Shown: positions 1-6,830 of the stretch, in pieces
How positions within the stretch are numbered: the stretch's first letter is position 1
How the letters are laid out: each line of letters opens with the position of its first letter
Source of the DNA: an uncultured Spirochaetia bacterium
Lineage (GTDB): Bacteria > Spirochaetota > CALGPD01
NCBI GenBank assembly: GCA_937960625.1
Contig: CALGPD010000473.1
Span: 1 to 14,788, forward strand
Length of the DNA: 14,788 nt
Reading direction: 5' to 3'
The notes under the pieces: model-generated
What the model was told of the DNA's origin: nothing
The model's database searches: none
Seen by the model: the letters and a program-made list of their open reading frames with translations, nothing else
Program-made: the position numbers and the translations under genes

Positions 1-2
1 CC

Positions 3-604
3 ACAGGTGCAGCCATAGTTAAAACCCTTTGCAGTGAATTCGTTGACTTACCGTCAATGACAATGGAAAAAGTTGGATATGGAAGCGGAACAATTGAGAG
101 AGAAATACCAAACCTTCTTCGAGTATTTACAGGAACAGAGGTTAAAAAAAAAATGTTTGCTTTTTAGTTGAGGCAAATATTGATGACATGCCGCCTGAAT
201 ACATTTCAGACAGTATCAATGCATTTCTTGAAAACGGGGCACTCGATGCTTATATAACTCCGGTGATAATGAAAAAATCAAGGCCGGGATACGTTGTTTC
301 CGTTATTTGCAGAGAGAAAGATTTACCCGTTATCGAACAAACCTTTTTTAATTACACTACGACTATCGGTTTGCGCAAACAAACTTTTACCCGTTCCGAA
401 TTAGACAGAAAGGAAAAAAAAGTAAAATTTTCTTTAGGCGAAATAGCAGTAAAAATATCATTTTTAGAGGGAAATATTATTAACTACAAACCTGAACACG
501 ATGACGTATTAAGGCTTTCTAAAAAAAATAATATATCTCCAAAACACGTGCTTGATATTTTTTTTAGTGAAAACATTAATATAAAACTTGATTTACCGGA
601 TTAA
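3..604 (+). CDS. larC: LarC, nickel-pincer cofactor nickel insertase (5' end off window; read through a -1 frameshift)
   Basis: LarC inserts nickel into the pyridinium bis-thiocarboxylate mononucleotide that becomes the pincer cofactor of lactate racemase and related enzymes. The frame beginning at base 3 encodes a LarC-like segment with VGYGSGT and NLLRVFTG, then stops at TAG 165-167. The -1 frame continues the family directly with VEANIDDMPPE, ENGALDAYITP, MKKSRPG and LSKKNNISPKHV, ending at TAA 602-604. The conserved EANIDDM block lies upstream of the first ATG of the second frame (188), and that ATG has no well-spaced Shine-Dalgarno site, so independent translation of the second half is unlikely. 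In Lactobacillus plantarum larC is likewise split as larC1/larC2 and joined by programmed frameshifting; that is established knowledge. A sequencing error in the homopolymer remains the main alternative. The 5' end lies outside the window. The gene converges with the leftward HTH gene, leaving one base between the stop codons. Confidence 0.88.
144..153 (+). promoter_or_regulatory. A10 slippery run, candidate -1 frameshift site in larC
   Basis: Ten consecutive A residues follow GTT in frame 0, giving the heptamer A AAA AAA at 146-152. A -1 slip here turns KKKMFAF-stop into KKNVCFLVEANIDD, which matches LarC. The purine-rich stretch AGGAACAGAGG at 131-141 resembles the upstream Shine-Dalgarno-like stimulators of bacterial -1 sites such as dnaX. 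The frame-0 stop comes only 12 nt after the run. I see no strong downstream hairpin. RNA polymerase slippage on A10 would give a similar result. Confidence 0.65.
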
Positions 605-605
605 T

Positions 606-1040
606 TTATCCCCGCGCAGATGCGGCCTCTTTGTTAGCATATTTTTTATAATACTCACATTCAGCACAACTTTCTTTGTTACACATTTCCCTGTTCAAAC
701 CAAAATCGGTTATAACAACGTAACAATTAAGCGCGCGTGATTTGTAAGCAACGCATTCCTCGCATTTATTTGAATGCTCACCGGTAAAGTGTTTCGAAAA
801 ATATTCCCAGCAAAATAAACGTTTTTTCTTTGATGCAAACTCATCTTCATATTTAAAAAACTCTTCAAGCGGATAGCCTTTGGTTTCTAAATATTCTATC
901 AGCTCAGACCTTTTAACTCTTCTATGTCCGCCCGATGTTCTGAAATGAGGTAACGCGTTCTTTTCAAGCCAGTTCTTTACTGTAATTCTGGATACTCCGC
1001 AAAATTTTGCTATTTCACATGTAGTATAAAATTGTTTCAT
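606..1040 (-). CDS. HTH DNA-binding protein (MerR/excisionase-like) with Cys-rich C-terminal domain
   Basis: A 144-aa protein. Residues 5-55 form a winged helix-turn-helix of the MerR/excisionase type: YTTCEIAKFCGVSRITVKNW, then the wing signature TSGGHRR (35-41). After a linker, residues 77-131 hold seven cysteines: CW (77-78), CEEC (93-96), NC (106), C120, C125 and C128, ending CAECEYY. This is the layout of small 'CW...CxxC' modules that I would expect to bind a metal or Fe-S centre or to sense redox state. That function is inferred from Cys spacing only. The regulated genes are unknown. The gene lies 60 nt downstream of the DnaE-like gene but has its own promoter, so it need not belong to that operon. 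ATG 1040 has no Shine-Dalgarno site because the predicted transcript starts about 4 nt before it. Confidence 0.75.
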   Translation of the reverse strand: MKQFYTTCEIAKFCGVSRITVKNWLEKNALPHFRTSGGHRRVKRSELIEYLETKGYPLEEFFKYEDEFASKKKRLFCWEYFSKHFTGEHSNKCEECVAYKSRALNCYVVITDFGLNREMCNKESCAECEYYKKYANKEAASARG

Positions 1041-1050
1041 AATTATACAT

Positions 1051-1079
1051 ATTTTACTTAACTATTTAATATTTGTCAA
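1051..1079 (-). promoter_or_regulatory. sigma70-type promoter of the HTH gene, near-leaderless
   Basis: On the minus strand, TTGACA (1079-1074), a 17-nt spacer and TAAAAT (1056-1051) form a near-consensus promoter. Only 10 nt separate the -10 box from the ATG at 1040, so the expected start site is near 1044 and the 5' UTR is about 4 nt. Confidence 0.7.
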
Positions 1080-1100
1080 GCATTTAAAATAAATAATTAC

Positions 1101-4100
1101 TTAAATTACTTTTTTATAAAAAATTTTTTCTATTTTCCTGGCAGTAACCGTAATTTTATCAAAATCGTTTTCAACAACACCGTAAACCCTGATAATTCCG
1201 CCCCCGCGGGTCTCCCTGCCGAATTTTTTATAAACCTCTGGAAACAAAACACATTCAATTATACCTGTCTCATCCATAATAGAAACAAACTTCATATACT
1301 TTTTGCCTTTGGTTACTGTACGCCTGTAAGCAACTATAATCCCCATAACGTGAACACATTTACCCTCATAAAACCTTAGGCGGACAGCAGGCACATGCCC
1401 TGGTTTTTCCCTAAGCATTGCCAGCGGGTGAGCTGATACAGCCATATTTAAAATTAAAAGTTCATTTTCAATATCCTGAGCAAGGGTGTAATCCTGTTCA
1501 CATCTGTAACTGCTGTAATCAACGCCTTTCAAAGCCATACGCCCGATTAACATCTGTTCGGTTTTTTTTAAATTTGAAAAACTTAAAGCCCCGGATTTAA
1601 CCAGATTCTCAAATTCCCTGACATCAGGCTTAACCCGGATAACAAAATCGTACAAAGATACAAAAGCCTTTATACTCCTTTCTTCAATAATAGCCTTAAC
1701 ACACGGCTTGCTAATATGCTGAATATCTCCAAGCCCGGGCATTATTCCGTTATCAGTTAAAGTGAAATCTTCACCGCTTTTCATTACATCAGGATAAAGC
1801 AAAGGTATATTCAACCGCCTGGCCTCCTCTGCATAAGCCATACGCGGATAAAACCCTCCGTTGTTAAGCAAAACCGCCGTCATAAACTCTCCGGGATAAT
1901 GACATTTTAAAAAAGCAGACTTATAACCGAGATACCCGTATGTCGCACTATGCGCCTTGTTAAAACCGTACTGGGCAAACCCTACAATCTGATTCCATAT
2001 ATCAACAGCAACGGACTCCTCAAACCCCCTCTGAATTGCGCCGGAAACAAAAATATCACGGTTTTTTTCCATCCCCCTGCTGCCTTTAAATTTAGTCATA
2101 CTACGCCTTATGGATTCACTTTGCGCCATTGAAAGGCCGGCAATAACATTTGCTATCTTCAAAACCTGTTCCTGATAAACAACAACACCGTAAGTTTCCT
2201 TCAAAACGGGTTCCAAAGCAGGGTGAATATATTCGGTTTTTTCAAGCCCGTTAAACCGCCGGATAAAGGCATCTTTTAAACCGCCGGAAGTTGGGCCGGG
2301 CCTGATATGGGCAACAGCCTGAATAATACCTTCAACGTGTTTTGGTTTTAAATTCCTGAGAAGACCGCGCATAGCAGGAGATTCAATCTGAAAGCACCCC
2401 ATGGTTTGTCCGGCTGATATAAGTGAATACGTTTCTTTGTCATCAAGAGGAATGGAATCAATATCAACCGTTATACCTCTTTTTTTTAAAAGACGTATTG
2501 TATCATAAAAAACAGAAAGCCCACGCACTCCAAGAAGGTCAATCTTCAACAGGCCAGCGCTTTCAATATCGTGCATATCATACTGGGTAACTATCACCCC
2601 CTTTGCCGCTTTTTGTAAAGGCACTCGATTATAAATAGTATCCGGGCTTATAACCATTCCACAGGGATGAACGGAAATATGACGGGGCAAATCCGTAAGC
2701 CGTTTTCCCGTATCAATAAAATTTTTAAACTCTTCAAGGCCTGCCGGAAAATCAGCATATTCTGATAACTGTTTCATTCTTTTATCAAGCATATCAAGCC
2801 CACCATGAGACGGAAGCTTTTTCGTTAACCCGTTAACTTCTGCTTGAGAAAGCCCGTATGCTTTTGCAACGTCTCTGAAAGAAGAACGGGATTGAAAAGT
2901 AACAAAAGCGGCAATCATTGCACACTTCTCTTTACCGTATTTCTTAAAAACGTAATCAATAACTTTATCACGGTTTTTCCAGCATAAATCAATATCAATA
3001 TCAGGAGGGCTTTTTCTTTCAGGGTGCAAAAACCGTTCAAAATAAAGATTATGCTTTATAGGGTCAACATTTGTAATACCAAGACAATAAGAAACAAGAG
3101 AATCTCCGGCAGAACCTCTTCCCACTGCGGGTATATTTTGAGATTTTGCATATTCAACTATATCATACACAATTAAAAAATATCCCGTATATCCCATAGA
3201 ATGGATTACGGAAATCTCATAATTAAGCCTGTCCAGGGCCTGCTTGGTTATGGGATTATAACGTTTAACCAAGCCCTCATATGCAATACTCCATAAAAGC
3301 GAATATTCGCTATATTTTTCCCCTGCATAAACTTTAGGGTATAAAAATTTGCCCCCGGGTAATTTAAAATCAATCTGGCCGGTTATATAAGATACGTTTG
3401 CCAGTGCAGTTGAAAAATCTTCAAATAATTCCTCCATTTCCCAGGGCGATTTAAAATATTGCTCCGCGCACGCTTTATCACTATTAGCCCTGTCAACGGT
3501 AGTTAAATTACCCGCTGCAGATAATACATTTTGCAAATTCAAGTCTTGTTTGTCAATAAAATTAACTGCGTTGGTACAAACAAGAGAAATATCGTTTTGC
3601 CTTGCTATCTGTTTCAATTTTTCACAGGTAAAATAATCTTTTCTCTTATGCATAAAAAGCTCAATGTATAAATCATTGGAAATTTTCTTTAAATTTTTCA
3701 CAAAACCGTTAATAACGGATATAGGCGTTTCTTTTTCTACCATACCAAATAAAGCATGGCCGGTTAGAAAAATAAGCCCCTGGCTATAACGCTCGATTAA
3801 ACCCAAACTAATTATTGGCTTTTCTCCGTAATCCGCCGAAAGATGGGCGGTGGTAAGCAGTTCGCATAAATTAGCATACCCTTTCGCATTTTTAACAATT
3901 ACAATAATTCCGCCCTGCTCAAGTAAAAGCTCTGTCCCAATAATTGGTTTTATGCCCAACTTTATGCATTCGTTGTAAAAGCGGTAAACCCCGTACAAAC
4001 CGCATGAATCAGTAATTGCCGCGGCAGTATAACCGTATTCTGCTGATTTTTTGGCAATTTCCTCAGGGGTTGGTGTTGCCTCCATAAAAGAAAAACAAGA

Positions 4101-4136
4101 ATGTGCATGAAGATGAGATTTAAACATAAAGTTCAC
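1101..4136 (-). CDS. dnaE2: DnaE-type error-prone DNA polymerase (DnaE2/ImuC-like)
   Basis: A 1011-aa C-family DNA polymerase. Order of parts: PHP domain (about 6-200; HLHAHS at 8-13, AITD at 40-43); palm with RGSAGDSLVSY (340-350); catalytic PDIDID (378-383, Asp379/Asp381) and KIDLLG (531-536, Asp533); fingers with RPGPTSGG (612-619) and FNKAHSATYG (725-734); helix-hairpin region; OB fold (about 927-1000). All three catalytic aspartates are present. It is shorter than replicative DnaE (about 1160) and ends soon after the OB fold without the usual tau-binding tail. Together with FSFMEATPTPEEIA and LYGVYRF in the PHP domain, this points to the translesion DnaE2/ImuC class. FNKAHS looks more like DnaE1, so the exact subclass needs a tree. 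Start is GTG with AAAGGT 4 nt upstream; ATG 4127 is the alternative. It lies 37 nt after dinB and is probably co-transcribed with it. Confidence 0.85.
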   Translation of the reverse strand: MNFMFKSHLHAHSCFSFMEATPTPEEIAKKSAEYGYTAAAITDSCGLYGVYRFYNECIKLGIKPIIGTELLLEQGGIIVIVKNAKGYANLCELLTTAHLSADYGEKPIISLGLIERYSQGLIFLTGHALFGMVEKETPISVINGFVKNLKKISNDLYIELFMHKRKDYFTCEKLKQIARQNDISLVCTNAVNFIDKQDLNLQNVLSAAGNLTTVDRANSDKACAEQYFKSPWEMEELFEDFSTALANVSYITGQIDFKLPGGKFLYPKVYAGEKYSEYSLLWSIAYEGLVKRYNPITKQALDRLNYEISVIHSMGYTGYFLIVYDIVEYAKSQNIPAVGRGSAGDSLVSYCLGITNVDPIKHNLYFERFLHPERKSPPDIDIDLCWKNRDKVIDYVFKKYGKEKCAMIAAFVTFQSRSSFRDVAKAYGLSQAEVNGLTKKLPSHGGLDMLDKRMKQLSEYADFPAGLEEFKNFIDTGKRLTDLPRHISVHPCGMVISPDTIYNRVPLQKAAKGVIVTQYDMHDIESAGLLKIDLLGVRGLSVFYDTIRLLKKRGITVDIDSIPLDDKETYSLISAGQTMGCFQIESPAMRGLLRNLKPKHVEGIIQAVAHIRPGPTSGGLKDAFIRRFNGLEKTEYIHPALEPVLKETYGVVVYQEQVLKIANVIAGLSMAQSESIRRSMTKFKGSRGMEKNRDIFVSGAIQRGFEESVAVDIWNQIVGFAQYGFNKAHSATYGYLGYKSAFLKCHYPGEFMTAVLLNNGGFYPRMAYAEEARRLNIPLLYPDVMKSGEDFTLTDNGIMPGLGDIQHISKPCVKAIIEERSIKAFVSLYDFVIRVKPDVREFENLVKSGALSFSNLKKTEQMLIGRMALKGVDYSSYRCEQDYTLAQDIENELLILNMAVSAHPLAMLREKPGHVPAVRLRFYEGKCVHVMGIIVAYRRTVTKGKKYMKFVSIMDETGIIECVLFPEVYKKFGRETRGGGIIRVYGVVENDFDKITVTARKIEKIFYKKVI

Positions 4137-4173
4137 TTATACCTTTATTATAATTTTATAAAGTTTCCGGCTA

Positions 4174-5334
4174 TCACTTAAAAACCGAAGCCGGTTTTAC
4201 AATATGAAAACCATAACGCCCCCGAAGCCCATCAACTTTCTCATCCACCATCTTTCTTTTCTGTTCATTATTAAAATCAAAAAGCTCTATTTGGCATGAA
4301 TCTTCAAGTGAAGTAAAACGCACACCTATAAGACGAATCTGTACTTTACGGGTCCACATTTTATCAAGCATATCAAGCACAAGAGGAAAGAAATGATTAA
4401 AAGTATCACCAGCAGGAACAGTTTTGGACCGCGTTATAGTAGTAAAATCCCTGTAACGCAGCTTAACAGTAACTGTTTTTGCCTTGAAATTCTTTTTGCG
4501 CAAATCATAAAGCGCTCTTTCAAGAGTATAAACAAGCGCTTTTTTAACCTCACCATAGTCCATAACATCGCTTTCAAAAGTCCTTTCTCTACCCACGGAT
4601 TTAACATCTCTGGTAATACGCACCTTTGAATTATCCAGAGCATTTGCATACTTCCATACCGTGACACCGGCTTTACCGAACAATTTATCCATAACGCGTT
4701 CTTCAAGCTCTGCGATTTGCCCTATCTTATAAATCCCCATATTTTTTAAACTGCTTTGCATTTTAGGCCCGATTAAGGGAAGAGAGCTTATGGGGAGGGG
4801 AAATAAAAACTCCCTATCCCGGTCGAGCACATTCGTAATTCCTCCGGGTTTATCATGATCACTTGCCACCTTTGCCACTACTTTTGAGCGGGCAATTCCA
4901 ATAGAACATGAAAGCCCTGTTTTATCTTTTATTTCTCGCTTTAAATCAAGGGCAGCCTGCCCTATATCATCATAAAGCGTTTCAAAACCTGTTAAATCTA
5001 TATATGCTTCATCAAGGGAAACCATCTGCACAACAGGAGAATAGTTTAAAAATATTTCATTTATTTTTCTAGAGTATTCAACGTAAGCTCCCGGAGTACC
5101 CCTCAAATAAATACCATGAGGGCATAATCCATATGCCTTACTAATAGGCATAGCAGATTTTATTCCGTATCTCCTGGCTTCATATGAACACGATGACACT
5201 ACCCCTCGGCCCTTTGCAGGGTCTGCTCCTACAATAAGAGGCTTACCTTTATACTCCGGGTTTAAAACAACCTCAACTGAAGGAAAAAACGCGTCCATAT
5301 CAACGTGAAAAATTATACGCTTACCCTTTTTCAC
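4174..5334 (-). CDS. dinB: DNA polymerase IV, Y-family translesion polymerase
   Basis: A 386-aa Y-family polymerase. HVDMDAFF (10-17) supplies Asp12 and the steric-gate Phe17, and SLDEAY (106-111) supplies Asp108/Glu109, so the catalytic residues are complete. DHDKPGGIT (159-167) and LIGPKM (187-192, HhH) are typical of DinB. The little-finger domain occupies about 243-345. QIELF at 348-352 resembles the QxxLF beta-clamp-binding peptide, although a further 34 residues follow it. This intact enzyme sits next to a DnaE2-like gene, where classical cassettes carry the catalytically dead ImuB. Start GTG 5334 has AGAGGT 6 nt upstream. It follows the 158-aa gene by 29 nt and precedes the dnaE gene by 37 nt, giving one operon under the promoter at 6051-6080. 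Expected role: bypass of damaged template when the operon is induced. Confidence 0.93.
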   Translation of the reverse strand: MKKGKRIIFHVDMDAFFPSVEVVLNPEYKGKPLIVGADPAKGRGVVSSCSYEARRYGIKSAMPISKAYGLCPHGIYLRGTPGAYVEYSRKINEIFLNYSPVVQMVSLDEAYIDLTGFETLYDDIGQAALDLKREIKDKTGLSCSIGIARSKVVAKVASDHDKPGGITNVLDRDREFLFPLPISSLPLIGPKMQSSLKNMGIYKIGQIAELEERVMDKLFGKAGVTVWKYANALDNSKVRITRDVKSVGRERTFESDVMDYGEVKKALVYTLERALYDLRKKNFKAKTVTVKLRYRDFTTITRSKTVPAGDTFNHFFPLVLDMLDKMWTRKVQIRLIGVRFTSLEDSCQIELFDFNNEQKRKMVDEKVDGLRGRYGFHIVKPASVFK

Positions 5335-5363
5335 TGAAATACCTCTAATCTGAATTTTACGTT

Positions 5364-5840
5364 CTAACTAACTCTCCCTGAAAAGCATGCGCGTAACTTA
5401 GGCCGGAAAACTTTTACTTTATCCGTTTCAAGGGGTATACGCACAATTTCCCCTTGCTCTATATATCTTCTTATAAGTGCCTGCTTAATTTCCGGCGCAA
5501 TAAGAGAACGCATTCCATTAATAACTGCCTTGGTAACAGCTCTTGAAAAAACTTTTTCATCATCCTCACTCTTTTCATACTCAAGGCCGCTTGCTATAAC
5601 TTCCTTAACCTGACTTTTATCACGTACTTTTAAAGTAACATAACAAGCAGATCCTTTATGAGCCACGCCGTTTAACTCAAACTCTACATTACCCCGCTTA
5701 CGGAAATATTCGCTTATACCTAAATCCGTAATATCATACTCGTTACCGTTCAAGGTTTCTTTAACCACAACTTTTGCGTTATGAATTCTAACGGGTTTTG
5801 TTTTTTTCATATATCTTAATAAATCCCAGATTGTTCTCAT
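5364..5840 (-). CDS. Uncharacterised 158-aa protein in the translesion polymerase operon
   Basis: I do not recognise this family. The N-terminal half looks beta-rich (KVVVKETL, VEFELNGV, CYVTLKVRD). The second half has a charged helix beginning about residue 90 (EDDEKVFSRAVTKAVINGM) and a short basic tail (FRPKLRACFSGRVS). No signal peptide or membrane segment is visible. The start is certain: ATGA overlaps the stop of the zinc-ribbon gene, with AGGAGG 5-6 nt upstream, so the two are translationally coupled. It is followed by dinB after 29 nt. Its place between the promoter and the two polymerases, where imuA often sits in other cassettes, makes an accessory role in lesion bypass plausible. 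That is inferred from position alone; I see no RecA/SulA-like motif of ImuA. Confidence 0.8.
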   Translation of the reverse strand: MRTIWDLLRYMKKTKPVRIHNAKVVVKETLNGNEYDITDLGISEYFRKRGNVEFELNGVAHKGSACYVTLKVRDKSQVKEVIASGLEYEKSEDDEKVFSRAVTKAVINGMRSLIAPEIKQALIRRYIEQGEIVRIPLETDKVKVFRPKLRACFSGRVS

Positions 5841-6019
5841 GCTGCCTCCTTAAGGTATCCGTCTTTTTTTTCTATAATAACCTCACAAGAAAAACACTCA
5901 TTACACATTGCCCTAATTTGAGTATTTTCAGCGTGAGTAATATTTCCATCTGCTATATAAATAACTTCGCCTTTAAAAACGAGAAAGTTATTTGGATTAC
6001 CGCATTTTGCGCATTTCAT
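5837..6019 (-). CDS. Small zinc-ribbon-like protein, first gene of the polymerase operon
   Basis: A 60-aa protein with CAKC at 3-6 and CNECFSC at 39-45, the two knuckles expected of a zinc ribbon; the middle is beta-like (FLVFKGEVIYIADG). I chose ATG 6019 over the in-frame ATG at 6037, because AGGAGG lies 5-6 nt before 6019 and inside the longer reading, and because the predicted transcript starts near 6044. The shorter form also starts just before the first Cys pair. It overlaps the 158-aa gene by ATGA. Small zinc ribbons can contact DNA, RNA or protein partners, so no function is claimed. Its position as the first induced gene of a translesion operon is the main clue. Confidence 0.75.
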   Translation of the reverse strand: MKCAKCGNPNNFLVFKGEVIYIADGNITHAENTQIRAMCNECFSCEVIIEKKDGYLKEAA

Positions 6020-6050
6020 TAGCTCCTCCTGCGACATTGATTATGTTAAT

Positions 6051-6080
6051 ATAATAACATATTTGTTATTAATAAGTCAA
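6051..6080 (-). promoter_or_regulatory. Promoter of the translesion polymerase operon
   Basis: On the minus strand, TTGACT (6080-6075), an 18-nt spacer and TATTAT (6056-6051) predict a start near 6044, which leaves a 25-nt leader containing the AGGAGG before ATG 6019. The operator at 6055-6068 occupies the spacer and touches the -10 box, so a bound repressor would exclude RNA polymerase. Confidence 0.7.
6055..6068. promoter_or_regulatory. Operator O1, TAAC-N6-GTTA, over the polymerase operon promoter
   Basis: TAACATATTTGTTA sits inside a longer perfect inverted repeat, AATAACA-N4-TGTTATT (6053-6070). It matches O2 in half-site and spacing. The partly overlapping ATGTTA-N6-TAACAT (6043-6060) also has matching arms and may be a second, weaker site. 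Assigning these sites to the adjacent XRE/S24 repressor is an inference from position and repetition. Confidence 0.65.
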
Positions 6081-6108
6081 GTTTAAATCGAATTTTTTAG
6101 AAAAATAC

Positions 6109-6137
6109 TTGATTTTTATTAATTTATTAACTATTAT
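6109..6137 (+). promoter_or_regulatory. Promoter of the XRE/S24 repressor, leaderless
   Basis: TTGATT (6109-6114), a 17-nt spacer and TATTAT (6132-6137) predict a start at about 6144, one base before the ATG at 6145. The mRNA would therefore be leaderless, which explains the lack of any Shine-Dalgarno site and argues against the longer in-frame starts at 6109 and 6136. Confidence 0.65.
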
Positions 6138-6141
6138 GTTA
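6128..6141. promoter_or_regulatory. Operator O2, TAAC-N6-GTTA, on the repressor's own -10 box
   Basis: TAACTATTATGTTA has the same half-sites and 6-bp spacing as O1. Its core is the -10 hexamer TATTAT itself, so binding would shut off repressor transcription: a direct negative autoregulation geometry. The arms extend to TTAAC/GTTAA. Confidence 0.65.
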
Positions 6142-6144
6142 AGT

Positions 6145-6810
6145 ATGGAAACAATAGGAAAACTCATTAAAATAGCAAGGTTTAACACAGGCCTTGACCA
6201 AAAACAATTGGCCGAAACAATTAACGTTCCCAAAGAATATATATCTTACTGGGAAAGCAACAAAAGAACCCCTTCCCTTGAACACGTTGAAGCACTTGCC
6301 AAAACATTAAACGTTACACCGAATTACTTTTTCGGGCTTGAAGACAGCAATGCAACGGAAAACGGTGCCAGAGGCACTGCAAACCTGCGAATGGCAGGGG
6401 AAGTTTCATGCGGTAACCTGACTTACGCAACAACGGAAAACGGGGAATACGTTACGGAAGAAATTCCCGTTGCCATTTTAAGTAAATACGGCCAGCTTGG
6501 AAAAAAAGAACTTGAAGACAATTACTTTATCCTTAGAGCAAACGGTGACTCAATGTCCCCCTATATTGAAAACGGAGATACGCTTATCTGCAAAAGAAGC
6601 CAGGACATAGATTCGGGGAAAATAGGCATTATAGTAAGCGCGGATTCGGAAGCCACGGCAAAAGTAATAAGCAAAGCAAAAGGCGAAGTACGTTTAATAC
6701 CGCTAAATAAAAAATACAATGAAATTATAATCACGCCGCAGGACGAAGAATACAGAGTAATCGCAGAAGTGGTATACGTTATGAGAAAAGTAAGAACTTT
6801 TATAATTTAA
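6145..6810 (+). CDS. XRE-family/S24 autocleavable repressor (LexA/CI-like)
   Basis: A 221-aa two-domain repressor. The N-terminus carries a Cro/CI-type helix-turn-helix (about residues 3-65; TIGKLIKIA, DQKQLAETINV, YISYWESNKRTPS), not the winged helix of true LexA. The C-terminus is an S24 peptidase: cleavage site Cys89-Gly90 in GEVSCGN, catalytic Ser136 in NGDSMSP and Lys173 in ATAKVI. The Ser-Lys gap of 37 residues equals that of E. coli LexA. Phage-type repressors of this build self-cleave when bound to RecA-ssDNA filaments. The divergent translesion operon and the paired operators make it the likely local SOS switch. The start was chosen because the predicted transcript begins one base upstream; it gives METIGKLI. 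It is not the LexA orthologue by fold, so the host may carry a separate lexA elsewhere. Confidence 0.88.
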   Translation: METIGKLIKIARFNTGLDQKQLAETINVPKEYISYWESNKRTPSLEHVEALAKTLNVTPNYFFGLEDSNATENGARGTANLRMAGEVSCGNLTYATTENGEYVTEEIPVAILSKYGQLGKKELEDNYFILRANGDSMSPYIENGDTLICKRSQDIDSGKIGIIVSADSEATAKVISKAKGEVRLIPLNKKYNEIIITPQDEEYRVIAEVVYVMRKVRTFII

Positions 6811-6830
6811 AACAACGCAAAGGAAACAGG

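Noticed and set aside
1057..1073. TTAACTATT within the HTH promoter spacer, like the left half of O2
   Set aside because: Only one half-site matches and no GTTA lies at the right distance. It is probably chance in AT-rich DNA.
6109..6144. Longer N-terminus of the XRE/S24 repressor
   Set aside because: The extra 12 codons overlap the -35, -10 and O2 elements and would precede the predicted transcription start. The residues (MIFINLLTIMLS) are not part of an HTH domain.
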